Shown: positions 16,314 through 26,037 of the stretch, piece by piece
How positions within the stretch are numbered: the stretch's first letter is position 1
Layout: each line of letters begins with the position of its first letter
Assembly: GCF_003345655.1 (NCBI RefSeq)
Contig: NZ_QQOH01000003.1
Coordinates: 372,001 to 436,000 of the forward strand
From: Motiliproteus coralliicola
GTDB lineage: Bacteria > Pseudomonadota > Gammaproteobacteria > Pseudomonadales > Balneatricaceae
Direction: 5' to 3'
DNA: 64,000 bases
Program-made: the position numbers and the translations under genes
Notes under the pieces: model-generated
Seen by the model: the letters and a program-made list of their open reading frames with translations, nothing else
Told to the model about the DNA's origin: nothing
Database searches by the model: none

Positions 16314-17024
16314 ATGGCCGCCAGGCTTTCGATTCGATCCTACAGTTTCGTCTCCCACACCCACAGCCATCCGTACCATCAGTTGGTGCTGCCGCTGGTA
16401 GGCTCGGTCGATATCGACACCGGTCGCCATCGCGGTCGCGCCAGTCCCGGCCAGTGCATTATCACCCTGGCTGGCGACGAGCATTTTTTTGCCCCGGAAA
16501 AAGGCTCACGCTTTCTGGTTGCCGACCTGGATCAACTGCCTCCCAACCTGCAATCGCTGGCGCAATCCTTCATCCGCGTGTCTGAACCAATGCAGGCGTT
16601 CTGCTACTTCGCTCGCCAGCAACTCGAGCACCGGGTCAACCCTGAACTGGAGCAGCAGATGGGATCCTGGTTTACCCGCCTGCTGGCCGAAGAGGACTTC
16701 CAAACCGCCATCGACCCGCGTATCGAACGGGTACTCGACTATCTGCAACAGAACCTGCAGCACGACAACAGCCTAGCCGAACAGGCCAACCTGGCCTGCC
16801 TGAGCCTTAGCCAGTTCAAAGCCCTGTTTAAAAAAGATCTGGGGCAGACACCGGGGCAGTACCTGTTGGGACTACGAATGGAGAAAGCCCGCGCGTTGTT
16901 GGTTCATACCGACTACGCCATCGGCCTGATCGCCGAGCAGGTCGGCTATCAAGATCTGTCCGCGTTCAGCCATCGCTTCACCCGACACTTCGGCCACCCC
17001 CCCACCAAGTTGCGCAGTCGGTAA
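16314..17024 (+). CDS. AraC family transcriptional regulator (cupin sensor)
   Basis: A 236-residue regulator. A short cupin region (HTHSHPYHQLVLPLVGSVDI, residues about 16-75) precedes the AraC DNA-binding domain (residues 135-232) with LAEQANLACLSLSQFKALF and IGLIAEQVGYQDLSAFSHRF. GGAGAGCAGC precedes the ATG. It stands between the Cds1-like enzyme and the LysE exporter on the same strand, so it may regulate either; its ligand is unknown. Confidence 0.87.
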   Translation: MAARLSIRSYSFVSHTHSHPYHQLVLPLVGSVDIDTGRHRGRASPGQCIITLAGDEHFFAPEKGSRFLVADLDQLPPNLQSLAQSFIRVSEPMQAFCYFARQQLEHRVNPELEQQMGSWFTRLLAEEDFQTAIDPRIERVLDYLQQNLQHDNSLAEQANLACLSLSQFKALFKKDLGQTPGQYLLGLRMEKARALLVHTDYAIGLIAEQVGYQDLSAFSHRFTRHFGHPPTKLRSR

Positions 17025-17179
17025 TCGATGCCAAGCGGCAAGATCAGCCTACTTGACCAACCGGCTCGACACATCTTGCAAGTTCAGCTTCTCAACACAG
17101 CAAATCGGCTTTTTGACCAAATCGATAATCGCAATACCGGTTAGGCTAAATCCTGTTAATCACCAACAGGAGCCCAACC

Positions 17180-17806
17180 ATGCTGGATTCATCACTACTG
17201 GTCTTTATCCTGACCTCACTACTGATCATCCTTTCACCCGGTCAGGACATGGTGCTGGTGTTGTCGCGTTCGATCGCGCGCAGCTCGACCGCAGGGCTGG
17301 TTACCGCCGCCGGAATCAGCTCCGGATTACTCGGACATACCCTACTGGTCGCCGCCGGGCTGGGCGCTCTATTGCAAGCCTCGGAACTGGCCTTCAGCCT
17401 GATGAAATACCTGGGCGCCGCCTATCTGATCTACCTGGGCTTCAAAGCCTTTCGGGCTCCGCCGCTGTCGTTGGACAGCCCGGTCGGCCAGAGTGACAAG
17501 CTGATGTCGCTGTTCTGGCAGGGAGCGCTGTCGAATCTGGCCAACCCCAAGATTGCGATCTTCTACTTTGCCTACCTGCCCCAGTTCGTCAGCCCAACCA
17601 GTGACAATGCCGCCTTCACCCTGCTGGCGCTGGGCACCCTGTTCGCCGTGCTGACCTTTGTGGTCAAAATGCCGATTGGGTTGCTGGCGGGCAAGCTGTC
17701 GGGTTGGATTCGGTCTCGTCCGTCGGTGCAGATCTGGCTGAACCGCAGCAGCGGTGGCCTGCTGATGGCACTGGGACTGCGACTGGCAACCGACAATCCA
17801 GCCTGA
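17180..17806 (+). CDS. LysE/RhtB family amino-acid exporter
   Basis: A 208-residue inner-membrane protein with six hydrophobic segments. LSPGQDMVLVLSRSIARSS near residue 20-38 and the YLIYLGFKAFR segment near 78 are family marks. Members export lysine, threonine, homoserine or other amino acids. The downstream threonine aldolase makes threonine or a related amino acid a reasonable guess, though not shown by sequence. CAGGAGCCCAACC precedes the ATG. Confidence 0.88.
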   Translation: MLDSSLLVFILTSLLIILSPGQDMVLVLSRSIARSSTAGLVTAAGISSGLLGHTLLVAAGLGALLQASELAFSLMKYLGAAYLIYLGFKAFRAPPLSLDSPVGQSDKLMSLFWQGALSNLANPKIAIFYFAYLPQFVSPTSDNAAFTLLALGTLFAVLTFVVKMPIGLLAGKLSGWIRSRPSVQIWLNRSSGGLLMALGLRLATDNPA

Positions 17807-17956
17807 TACTGGCGTCGACCACGCAGACTGCAATTTTTTACAATTCCGCCACTCTACCGCTGACTAGAATGGCCCTCAGACTGCCACCCATCCTGAGTCT
17901 GACTCTGGTTCGATCCCATTTATCCACTGTAGTCGGCAGCACTCGAGGTTAACGCA

Positions 17957-19060
17957 ATGAACACCCAGGCCGTTTCCATCCCGGAATCCACCCCGACTTC
18001 CACCCCGATCCTGCAACAGCGGGGCTTTACCAGCGACAATATCGCTCCGGCATCGGAGCAGGTCATCGAAGCGATCAGCCGGGCCAACAGTGGTCAGGCC
18101 AAGCCTTACGGGGTTGATCCGATCAGCCAGCAGGTCGAGCAGCAGCTAAGGGAGATATTCGAGTGCGAGCTTGAGGTGATGCTGGTACCCACCGGCTCCG
18201 CCGCCAATGCCATCGGCCTGAGCGTGCTGACTCCGCCCTGGGGACAGGTGTTCTGTCACCCCGACAGCCATATCAACAACGACGAGTGCGGTGCACCGGA
18301 GTTCTACACCAACGGTGCCAAGCTGGTACCGGTGGACGGCGACGATGCACGGATCGACCCGGCGCAGCTCGCTCCCTTGCTGCAGCGGATGGTCGGCGAT
18401 GTGCACTCGACCCAACCCGCCGTGGTCAGCATCACCCAGGCCACCGAAACCGGCAGCCTCTATTCGCTCGAGCAGATCCAGCAGATCGGCCAGCTGTGCA
18501 GCGATGCCGGTGTCAGGCTGCATATGGATGGCGCGCGTTTCGCCAATGCGCTGGCCGCGCTCGACTGCAGCCCGGCCGAGATGACCTGGAAAGCCGGTGT
18601 CGATGTACTCTCCTTCGGCGCCACCAAGAACGGTACCCTGGCCGCCGAAGCGATCATCCTGTTTGATCCTTCCCTGGCGACCGAGCTTGGCTACCGGCGC
18701 AAGCGTGGCGGCCATCTGTGCTCGAAGATGCGTTTTATGTCGGCCCAGATGCAGGCCTACCTGGCCGAGGACCTGTGGCTCGACAACGCCCGTAATGCCA
18801 ACGCGATGGCGGCCCGTTTGGCCGAGGGGTTACGCGGCATCGATGGCGTCGAACTACAGGGTCAGCCCGAGGCCAATATCATTTTCTGCCGTCTGCCGCA
18901 GACGACCATCGAGGCGTTGCTGGATCAGGGGTTCGGTTTCTACCATGACCGCTGGGCACCGGGAATCGTGCGCCTGGTCACCAATTTCGCCACCCGGGCC
19001 GACGAGGTGGATGCGTTGATCAATGCGGTTCAAACGCTCCAACAGCGCCAGATCGGTTAA
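17957..19060 (+). CDS. Low-specificity L-threonine aldolase family enzyme
   Basis: A 367-residue PLP enzyme. [17 protein letters not shown], the glycine-containing [14 protein letters not shown] loop, the [10 protein letters not shown] Asp-containing motif and [14 protein letters not shown] with the PLP lysine match the threonine aldolase / beta-eliminating lyase group. It splits threonine or allo-threonine into glycine and acetaldehyde. The first 17 residues are an extra Thr/Pro-rich tail. The neighbouring LysE exporter and AraC regulator suggest an amino-acid turnover module. Confidence 0.87.
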   Translation: MNTQAVSIPESTPTSTPILQQRGFTSDNIAPASEQVIEAISRANSGQAKPYGVDPISQQVEQQLREIFECELEVMLVPTGSAANAIGLSVLTPPWGQVFCHPDSHINNDECGAPEFYTNGAKLVPVDGDDARIDPAQLAPLLQRMVGDVHSTQPAVVSITQATETGSLYSLEQIQQIGQLCSDAGVRLHMDGARFANALAALDCSPAEMTWKAGVDVLSFGATKNGTLAAEAIILFDPSLATELGYRRKRGGHLCSKMRFMSAQMQAYLAEDLWLDNARNANAMAARLAEGLRGIDGVELQGQPEANIIFCRLPQTTIEALLDQGFGFYHDRWAPGIVRLVTNFATRADEVDALINAVQTLQQRQIG

Positions 19061-19128
19061 ACTCAAACCGTCACCGCAGCCAAACAAGCTGGCAACGTTC
19101 AGCATTAACCAACCACTCAGGAGGACCG

Positions 19129-19938
19129 ATGGCCGATAGCATTCAGTATCACCGTGTGTCGGATACTCCTGAGCTGGTGATCAGCGACGCGCTCTACTCC
19201 GATTACCAGTTCGAGCCCCACTATCACCTCGACTACCATATCGGGCTGGTGATCGACGGGGTTCAGCGGCAGCAGTTTCAGGGCCAGAGCGTGTTGCTGG
19301 GGCCGGGGCGGATCTCGGTGATGCCTCCCGGTGAGATCCACGACGGCAGCGGCTACGACAATAGCGCCTATCGGATGAAGACCTTCCGTTTGTCGCCTGC
19401 GCTACTGGACGATTACGCCGAGGATATCTTCGAGTCGAACCGAGACCACGACTTCGGCGGCGCGATGGTCGAGAACGACCTGATCGCCCAGCGGCTGCTG
19501 AGCCTGCATCGGCAAATTCAACAGACCCGGACCCTGTCCTCGGTCGAAGTGGAAGAGCTGTGGCTCAGCCTGATGGCACCGCTGCTGTCGCAGCTGTGCG
19601 CCATCAAGCCAAAGTCGGTCAACGGCGGCCTGTCGACGCTGCACTGGCAGCAGGTGAAGGACTACTGCCACGCCAACCTCGGCAGCAAAATCACCCTCGA
19701 ACAACTGGCCGCCCTCTGCGGCTTGAGCCGGTACCAGTTTCTGCGCCGGTTCGAGAAAACCTGCGGACTCACCCCCCGCTCCTGGCTGATCCGGCTACGA
19801 CTCGAACACGCCTGCCTGCTGCTACGGCGTTCCGATCAAAGCATCGCCGATATTGCCGCCACGGTAGGCTTTTACGACCAGAGTCACTTCAACCGGGCTT
19901 TTCGGCTCGCCTACGGTGTTGCGCCCTCGGCTTACTGA
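19129..19938 (+). CDS. AraC family transcriptional regulator (AraC ligand-binding type)
   Basis: A 269-residue protein. The N-terminal cupin region (YQFEPHYHLDYHIGLVIDG and PGEIHDGSGY) binds small molecules in this family. The C-terminal 100 residues give the two helix-turn-helices LEQLAALCGLSRYQFLRRF and IADIAATVGFYDQSHFNRAF. AGGAGGACCG precedes the ATG. It lies 68 bp after threonine aldolase on the same strand and may control it and the LysE gene; this is positional inference. Its stop overlaps the convergent VOC gene by 7 bases. Confidence 0.87.
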   Translation: MADSIQYHRVSDTPELVISDALYSDYQFEPHYHLDYHIGLVIDGVQRQQFQGQSVLLGPGRISVMPPGEIHDGSGYDNSAYRMKTFRLSPALLDDYAEDIFESNRDHDFGGAMVENDLIAQRLLSLHRQIQQTRTLSSVEVEELWLSLMAPLLSQLCAIKPKSVNGGLSTLHWQQVKDYCHANLGSKITLEQLAALCGLSRYQFLRRFEKTCGLTPRSWLIRLRLEHACLLLRRSDQSIADIAATVGFYDQSHFNRAFRLAYGVAPSAY

Positions 19939-20309
19939 TCGGCGGATTCATCCATGCCCTGATCGGACCAGACCGCCAGCTCGTTACCACTGGGCTCAAA
20001 AAACTGGAATCGCCGACCACCGGGAAAGCTGAAGATCGCCTTGCTGATCCGGCCACCGGCCGCCTCCACCTGGGCCTGGGTCTGGTCCAGGTCTCGACTG
20101 TACAGCACCACCAGCGCCGCGCCCCGATCGGTTCGGCTGGCCTGGGAGTCGCGGAAGAACCCGCCCATCAAACCGGCGTCCTCGAAAGCGGTGTAATCGG
20201 GGCCGAAATCGGTAAAGCCCCAGCCGAATACATCACGGAAAAACTGCTTGGTGTTATCCAGATCGCGAGCAGGCAGCTCGACGTAATCAATGCGGTGATG
20301 GGTCGACAT
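19932..20309 (-). CDS. VOC (glyoxalase/bleomycin resistance) family protein
   Basis: A 125-residue single-domain VOC protein. DYVELPARDLDNTKQFFRDVFGW is the usual first strand-helix, and FFEPSGNELAVWSD the metal-ligand Glu strand. Family members act as glyoxalase-like, dioxygenase-like or binding proteins; function here is unknown. The ATG at 20309 is chosen because CCGGAGGTTTCC sits just before it; the longer upstream frame has no such site. Confidence 0.85.
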   Translation of the reverse strand: MSTHHRIDYVELPARDLDNTKQFFRDVFGWGFTDFGPDYTAFEDAGLMGGFFRDSQASRTDRGAALVVLYSRDLDQTQAQVEAAGGRISKAIFSFPGGRRFQFFEPSGNELAVWSDQGMDESADQ

Positions 20310-20383
20310 GGAAACCTCCGGAATTTGGTCAAGAGTTCCAGTATAGATCGGCTCCACTAATCCACACGGACAACGCCCTCGGG

Positions 20384-22030
20384 TCAGGTTTTCAATCCCT
20401 GCAGCATCTGGGTTTGGCCCTGGACCACCTGACGAAGATTATCCGCCGCCGATTCGGCCCGCTCGGCATCCTGCAAAGAGCCACGGGAAAACTCACGAAT
20501 CTTTTCCAAAATACCGCTGATCTCGTCCACCACCGAGGTCTGCTCTTCGGTCGCGGTGGCGATCTGGTTGTTCATATCCTGAATCACATTCACCGATGCG
20601 AAGATCGCCTCCAGCGCAGCACCGGCCGAATCGGCCTTGACCACCACGTCGCCGACGACATGATTACTTTCCTCCATCAGCGACACCGCCCGATGGGTAC
20701 CGGAGATCAGCTGCTCGATCGTGGTCTTGATCTCTTCGGTTGAGGAGTGAGTACGCTGGGCCAGGGTCCGCACCTCATCGGCCACCACCGCAAACCCCCG
20801 CCCCTGCTCGCCGGCTCTGGCCGCTTCGATCGCCGCATTCAGTGCCAGCAGGTTGGTTTGTTCGGCAATACCTTGAATCACATTGACCACGTTGGCGACC
20901 CGCTCGGTGTGGGTTTCCAGCTGCTGAATACTGTCGCTGGAGTCGTTCAAACGCGTCGACAGCTGGTTGATGGTATGAATCGTTTCCTCCACCACTCGCT
21001 GCCCGTCACTGGTGGTCGAGGCCGTGTCCCGGGCCGCCGCTGCCGCATCGGCGCAATTGGTCGCCACCTCCTGGGTGGTGTGGCTCATCTGGGTGGCGGC
21101 GGTGGCCACCTGCTCCACATCCAGCTGCTGCTGATCGGCCTGCAACTTGGCCCCGGCCACCATCCTGGTTAATTCATCGGAAACCTGGTTGATCCGGCTA
21201 CCACTGTCGCCGATGTTGGCGATCAGCAAATTGATCTTCTGCAGCATCGCGTTCATCGACAGGCCAAAGCGCCCCATCTCGTTGCTGCCCTTGAGATCCG
21301 AACGCACCCGGAAGTCACCCTCGGCAACCTGCTCGGTCAAATCGACCACCTCGCCGATCGGGCGTATCACTTTGAATTGGAGATAGAAAAATGCGGCCAA
21401 CAGCAGCAGCAGACTCAGCAGAACAAACCCGACAATGGCCGTCACATAGGATTGGCTGTCTTCGAACAGCCCCTCCATGTTCTGCTTGTTGGTGCTGAAG
21501 ATATGCTGTCCCAACTCTTCCAGGGGTTCGGACTGAAGCCGGGCATACTTGATGTAATCGGCACTGTGCAACAACTGCATCGCCTGTTGGCGTCGGGCTG
21601 GATCGTCTCCCGCCTGCTCCATCAGCGCCAGCGCTTGCTCCTCCGCATCCCAGACCGGCGCGGCGATGGTTTCGATCTTCGCCAGCACCCGATCGCCGAT
21701 CTCGCCAAACCCCAGCTGCCGGATATAGTCGGCTTCCGCCAGCGTCTTGCCGGTCGGCCAGGGCGCCTCACCAGTGAACATCGCCGCCCGTTGGTTGTAC
21801 TCGTCGAGCGCCTGTGGGTTCGCGGTGTAGGCGTACTCGCGCAGCGAGCGAATCAGCAGGTCATTGGAGGCCATGTTGTGCAGGATAAAGCTGGTGCTCT
21901 CCTGCTGGCGCTCGGAGGCGTCATACAGAGCCACCTGATTGTTCAGCAGTTGCATCACCAGCAACGCCGTGATGATGAGTGAAACCGCAATACTGAGTAT
22001 TGTCAGCTGCAAAATCCGCTTGATCGTCAT
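20384..22030 (-). CDS. Methyl-accepting chemotaxis protein
   Basis: A 548-residue receptor. One membrane helix (about residues 8-30), a periplasmic helical sensor region of about 160 residues, a second helix (about 190-215), a HAMP linker and a long cytoplasmic signalling coil follow in order. The tip reads [20 protein letters not shown] then [19 protein letters not shown], the standard kinase-control hairpin. The ligand is unknown. The start at 22030 has GGAGGAAAACG upstream. No che genes are nearby. Confidence 0.92.
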   Translation of the reverse strand: MTIKRILQLTILSIAVSLIITALLVMQLLNNQVALYDASERQQESTSFILHNMASNDLLIRSLREYAYTANPQALDEYNQRAAMFTGEAPWPTGKTLAEADYIRQLGFGEIGDRVLAKIETIAAPVWDAEEQALALMEQAGDDPARRQQAMQLLHSADYIKYARLQSEPLEELGQHIFSTNKQNMEGLFEDSQSYVTAIVGFVLLSLLLLLAAFFYLQFKVIRPIGEVVDLTEQVAEGDFRVRSDLKGSNEMGRFGLSMNAMLQKINLLIANIGDSGSRINQVSDELTRMVAGAKLQADQQQLDVEQVATAATQMSHTTQEVATNCADAAAAARDTASTTSDGQRVVEETIHTINQLSTRLNDSSDSIQQLETHTERVANVVNVIQGIAEQTNLLALNAAIEAARAGEQGRGFAVVADEVRTLAQRTHSSTEEIKTTIEQLISGTHRAVSLMEESNHVVGDVVVKADSAGAALEAIFASVNVIQDMNNQIATATEEQTSVVDEISGILEKIREFSRGSLQDAERAESAADNLRQVVQGQTQMLQGLKT

Positions 22031-22316
22031 CGTTTTCCTCCGGCCCGAACTACCGCCGTGCGTATCTCTTATTGTTGGAAGCCGTACCCAGATAAGACAG
22101 CGTATGCCGAGCGGCACGCCAACCAGTGCGACTTGATCAGGCCAATATGAGCCAGCTTTACCACCGGCACCATACCTCCAAGAGGTAGGTCAGAGAGGGC
22201 TAAAAGACTGTAAGGTCCGAGCTTTCATTCACTGGGACGGCTCGGTAATATTGGGACTCTTCAACGTCGTCAGTCAGCGCCACGGGCGCAGCTCTTCGAG
22301 CTAGACGGCAGATAGT

Positions 22317-22390
22317 GCGGGTGTAGTTCAATGGTAGAACGGCAGCTTCCCAAGCTGCATACGGGAGTTCGATTCTCCTCACCCGCTCCA
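22317..22390 (+). tRNA. tRNA-Gly (anticodon CCC)
   Basis: A 74-base cloverleaf with encoded CCA end. Acceptor GCGGGTG pairs with CACCCGC, the D arm contains AGTTCAATGGTAGAAC, the anticodon stem GCAGC/GCTGC encloses TTCCCAA with CCC, and the T arm reads GGAGTTCGATTCTCC. It closely follows the known gammaproteobacterial Gly-CCC tRNA pattern. It decodes GGG codons. No other tRNA is adjacent. Confidence 0.95.
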
Positions 22391-22607
22391 GCTTTATCCC
22401 CTCTCATCGACTTAAAAAACCGCTCGGCCCTACTCCCGAACTCGCCAAGATCACGGTTTGCCAAAGACAATCGCGACAAAGAATCCGCTTCGTTGTGATT
22501 AAAAGATTTCAATTATTTTCTGATCACGCGTAACAACAGAGGATTTGCTTCGTCGGATATCAGCATCTGCACTAAAAACGTTTTTCTAACATGCAGTAAC
22601 GAGATTG

Positions 22608-23621
22608 ATGATGTCCGTAGAAATGTTAAGAAATATGCTGGTGGCAACGATGGTGATAGTAGTAACCCCATCGTTTGCGCAGGACAAAGCGCCCGCCACT
22701 CTGGCCGCTGACTATCAGCGCCCCCAGGTCATTCCTTTCCCCGCTTCCAATCCCTACTCGGCTGAGAAAGCCCAGCTGGGCAAGATGCTGTTTTTTGATC
22801 AGCGCCTGAGTCGCAACTTCAACATGAGCTGCGCCACCTGCCACAACCCGTCGCTGGGTTGGGAAGACGGTGTTCCCGGCGCTTTTGGCGGCCAGGGTAA
22901 AACCCTGGATCGACACTCGCCAACCATCCTCAACCTGGCCTGGGGTGAGGAGTTCTTCTGGGATGGGCGAGCGCCGTCGCTGGAGGAACAGATCAAAGGC
23001 CCGATCCAGTCACCAAACGAGATGAATATCCCCATCGCCCAGGTGGTGGATCGGCTTCAAGCCGTGCAGGGCTATCGCAACCTGTTTAGCCGCGTCTTTC
23101 CCAACGAAGGCATCTCTGAGCAAAGCATTCTGAAGTCCATTGCCACCTACGAGCGGACCATCGTCTCGGGAACCGCCCCGTTCGATCGCTGGATTGACGG
23201 TGACTCCGCGGCCATTTCAGACGCGGCCAAGCGAGGCTTTGCACTATTCAACGACGAGGCGGGCTGCAATCGCTGCCATACCGGCTGGAATTTCACCGAC
23301 AACCGTTTCCACGACATCGGTCTGGCTACTCCTGACAATGGCCGGATGACCATCACTCAACAGCCCTCCGATCAGCACGCTTTCAAGACACCAGGTCTGC
23401 GCAACATCAGTCAGCGAGCGCCCTACATGCACAACGGCAGCCTGAAGACCCTGTCGCAGGTGATCGACCACTACATCAGCGGTGGGATTCAGCGCGACAG
23501 CCTGTCGCCCAAAATGACCCCAATCCCGTTAACGCCACAGCAAAAGAATGACCTGCTGGCGTTTTTGGGCAGCCTGACGGGTGAAGCCCAGGCGGTCAGC
23601 TTACCTATATTGCCGTACTAA
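22608..23621 (+). CDS. Di-haem cytochrome c peroxidase (MauG/CcpA family)
   Basis: A 337-residue periplasmic protein with signal peptide (cleavage near PSFAQ). Two haem c sites are present: MSCATCHNPS (about residue 76) and CNRCHTGW (about 223), with the expected spacing for bacterial di-haem peroxidases, which reduce hydrogen peroxide or, as MauG relatives, oxidise proteins. The start is one of two adjacent ATGs (22608 or 22611). It opens a same-strand cluster with a chemoreceptor, a cupredoxin-like protein, an EAL protein and a porin-like protein. Confidence 0.9.
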   Translation: MMSVEMLRNMLVATMVIVVTPSFAQDKAPATLAADYQRPQVIPFPASNPYSAEKAQLGKMLFFDQRLSRNFNMSCATCHNPSLGWEDGVPGAFGGQGKTLDRHSPTILNLAWGEEFFWDGRAPSLEEQIKGPIQSPNEMNIPIAQVVDRLQAVQGYRNLFSRVFPNEGISEQSILKSIATYERTIVSGTAPFDRWIDGDSAAISDAAKRGFALFNDEAGCNRCHTGWNFTDNRFHDIGLATPDNGRMTITQQPSDQHAFKTPGLRNISQRAPYMHNGSLKTLSQVIDHYISGGIQRDSLSPKMTPIPLTPQQKNDLLAFLGSLTGEAQAVSLPILPY

Positions 23622-23640
23622 TTATTGATTGGGGTTGGAT

Positions 23641-25242
23641 ATGACTATCAGAGTAAAGATGTGGCTGGGGTTTGGCCTGCTAGTCAGCCTGTTCAGCGGC
23701 TTGGGTGTTTATCAGAACATGCAGCTCAGCGCCCTGGGTGCGAGCGCCATTGCGGCGTTTGAGTACCCGCTGGTCGCGGTGAATAACAGTCGTGCGGCCT
23801 GGGATACCTTCAGAGACAGTCGAGACCTAGTAGCGGAAAAGCTGGCCAGGATCGATTTCAGCGACGCTGCCGAAGCCGAACAACGGCTCAAAGACCAACG
23901 CCAGCAGTTTCTGCAACAGCTGGAACGGGTCCATCAGGCCACCGATGCGCTGATGGTGGATAGCGATTTCGACGCCCTCAAACAGCTGGCCGAAAACTGG
24001 TACCAGTTGAATCTGCAACGGGTCGGTTCGTCGATTCAGCAGCAGCTGCCCGATCAGCGGGTCCTCACCGAGCTGGACCATCGTCTGGGGAGCGCTCTGG
24101 AGCAGTTGGTACAAGACAGCCTTTCGTCCGCCGCGATGAACCAGGCCCAGACCATCGCCGATGTGGAGCAGACCCGCCAGGTAGCCACGGTCAGTTTGAT
24201 CGTCGTGGTACTGCTGGGGCTTAGCTTGGCGGTCGTGCTGGCCCGTAGTCTAACGACGCCGATAACCGAACTGCTATCGGCAATGCGAGACCTGGCCAGG
24301 GGCGATGGCGATCTGACCCGGCGCCTTAACCAGCGTCGCAAGGATGAGATCGGGCAATTGGCGGACGAAGTGGATCTGTTTATCGAAAAGATTCACCAAT
24401 TAGTCAGCGAAACCTACCGATCACTGAATCAGGCCGGCGATGTGCTGGTACAGGTGGGAGAGCTCAGCAACCAGACCCATGCCGGTGTCGAACAGCAACA
24501 ACAACGACTCCAGCAAACGGCTTCCGCCGTTGACCTGATCACCGGTGCGGTGGAATCGATCTCCGAGAGCTCCACCAGTGCCAAGCAGCAGGCGGCCCAG
24601 ATCGATCGCGAAGCCAAGCACAGCCTACAGCTGGTTCAGGCTTCGACCCGCAGCATCGATCAACTGGCCGACGAAGTCTCCAATGCCAGCCACAATATCC
24701 AGCAGCTGGTGGAAGCCAGCGATTCGATCACCGAGCTGGTGACGGTGATTAAAGATATCGCCGATCAGACCAACCTGCTGGCGCTCAATGCCGCCATCGA
24801 AGCAGCCCGAGCGGGCGAAGCCGGCAGAGGCTTTGCGGTGGTGGCGGGTGAGGTCCGTATGCTGGCCTCTAAGACCCGCGAATCCACCGAGGGAATCCAG
24901 GCCACCATCGAAGCCCTGCAGGGCCAGGTCAGCGACACTCGCGAGGTGATGGAACAGGGTAGAACCCTCGCGGTCGAGTGTGTTGGTCAAAGCCGGGAAG
25001 TGTCTGAAGCCCTGATGGGGATGAGCCAGAGCGTCGAATCGATCAACCATATGAATCTGGGTATTGCCGCCGAGACCGGGCATCAGCACTCGGGGATGAA
25101 AGAGATCAACCACCATATGGATGAGGTAAACAGCATCGCGGACCAGGCCTCCATGACCGCCAATCAACTGCAGCAGCGCCGACAAACCCTGGTCGATGCG
25201 CTACAGCGGGTTGAGTCCAAGCTGCAGCAGTTCCAACTCTAG
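23641..25242 (+). CDS. Methyl-accepting chemotaxis protein
   Basis: A 533-residue receptor: membrane helix near residue 8-26, periplasmic four-helix-type sensor of about 150 residues, second helix near 180-200, HAMP linker and signalling coil with [19 protein letters not shown] and [18 protein letters not shown] 23641 is preferred over an upstream TTG. It begins 19 bp after the peroxidase stop, so co-transcription is likely and its stimulus may be linked to the peroxidase substrate or product; that link is inference. Confidence 0.92.
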   Translation: MTIRVKMWLGFGLLVSLFSGLGVYQNMQLSALGASAIAAFEYPLVAVNNSRAAWDTFRDSRDLVAEKLARIDFSDAAEAEQRLKDQRQQFLQQLERVHQATDALMVDSDFDALKQLAENWYQLNLQRVGSSIQQQLPDQRVLTELDHRLGSALEQLVQDSLSSAAMNQAQTIADVEQTRQVATVSLIVVVLLGLSLAVVLARSLTTPITELLSAMRDLARGDGDLTRRLNQRRKDEIGQLADEVDLFIEKIHQLVSETYRSLNQAGDVLVQVGELSNQTHAGVEQQQQRLQQTASAVDLITGAVESISESSTSAKQQAAQIDREAKHSLQLVQASTRSIDQLADEVSNASHNIQQLVEASDSITELVTVIKDIADQTNLLALNAAIEAARAGEAGRGFAVVAGEVRMLASKTRESTEGIQATIEALQGQVSDTREVMEQGRTLAVECVGQSREVSEALMGMSQSVESINHMNLGIAAETGHQHSGMKEINHHMDEVNSIADQASMTANQLQQRRQTLVDALQRVESKLQQFQL

Positions 25243-25320
25243 CCGGCGAGTTCAGGCCCGTATTCGAACTGCCGACGGCTGAACGATTAATTCAACGAGC
25301 ACGGAAAAAGGGATATCGAA

Positions 25321-26037
25321 TTGAGAAAACTAGTGCAACGAATCTGCTCAGCCCATCGAAGCGGGCCTCTACAAAACGGCGGCCTGAAACGATGGTTGGT
25401 CGAGCTGCTATGCCTCACGACCCTGCTAAGCGCTTCGTTTGCCCACAGCGGATCGCAGCTGCAGGTTCGCGTGCTCGATGACGGCCAGTCCCCACTGGAA
25501 AATGCCGTTATCAGCCTAGTTCCTCTGTTCGAGCATCAACCAGCTAGCGTTCCCGGCGAAGCGCTGGTGAAACAACAGGGCGCACAATTTCGCCCCTTCG
25601 TGCAGCCGGTCCAGGTCGGAACCAAGGTCAGCTTCCCGAACTTCGATGATTTCCGCCACCACGTCTACTCCTTCTCCAAGGCCAAGCGGTTTCAACTGCA
25701 GCTCTACGGGCAGGATGAGAGCAAGTCGATCGTCTTCGACAAGCCCGGTGTGATCGCGCTGGGGTGCAACATCCACGACAACATGCTGGCCTTTGTCTAC
25801 GTCACCGACCACCCGTTCTACAGCCTCAGTGGCGACGACGGCACCGTTTCCTTCGATGACCTGCCGGCGGGAACCTATAAGGTGTACGCCTGGCATCCGG
25901 ATATCAAAGGACGCACTGAAGTCGAGATCAGCAGCATCGAGCTGGTGGATGGAGAGCCCCAATCCTTAGACGCCGAGCTTATTCTGAAGTCGGCTCGCAG
26001 TGTCCAGTATCCGCCGGATGAAAACGGAAACTACTGA
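25321..26037 (+). CDS. Cupredoxin-like periplasmic protein (methylamine utilisation type)
   Basis: A 238-residue exported protein; the hydrophobic core ELLCLTTLLSASFAHSG is a signal peptide. The mature part has VSFPNFDDFRHHVYSFS and ALGCNIHDNMLAFVYVTDHP, giving the His and Cys pattern of plastocyanin-like copper sites, and ends in a carboxypeptidase-regulatory-like beta domain (DDLPAGTYKVYAWHPD). Copper binding is inferred from these residues. The start is a TTG with AAGGGATATC upstream, as no ATG is available. Its stop overlaps the start of the EAL gene (TGA/ATG), showing translational coupling. Confidence 0.78.
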   Translation: MRKLVQRICSAHRSGPLQNGGLKRWLVELLCLTTLLSASFAHSGSQLQVRVLDDGQSPLENAVISLVPLFEHQPASVPGEALVKQQGAQFRPFVQPVQVGTKVSFPNFDDFRHHVYSFSKAKRFQLQLYGQDESKSIVFDKPGVIALGCNIHDNMLAFVYVTDHPFYSLSGDDGTVSFDDLPAGTYKVYAWHPDIKGRTEVEISSIELVDGEPQSLDAELILKSARSVQYPPDENGNY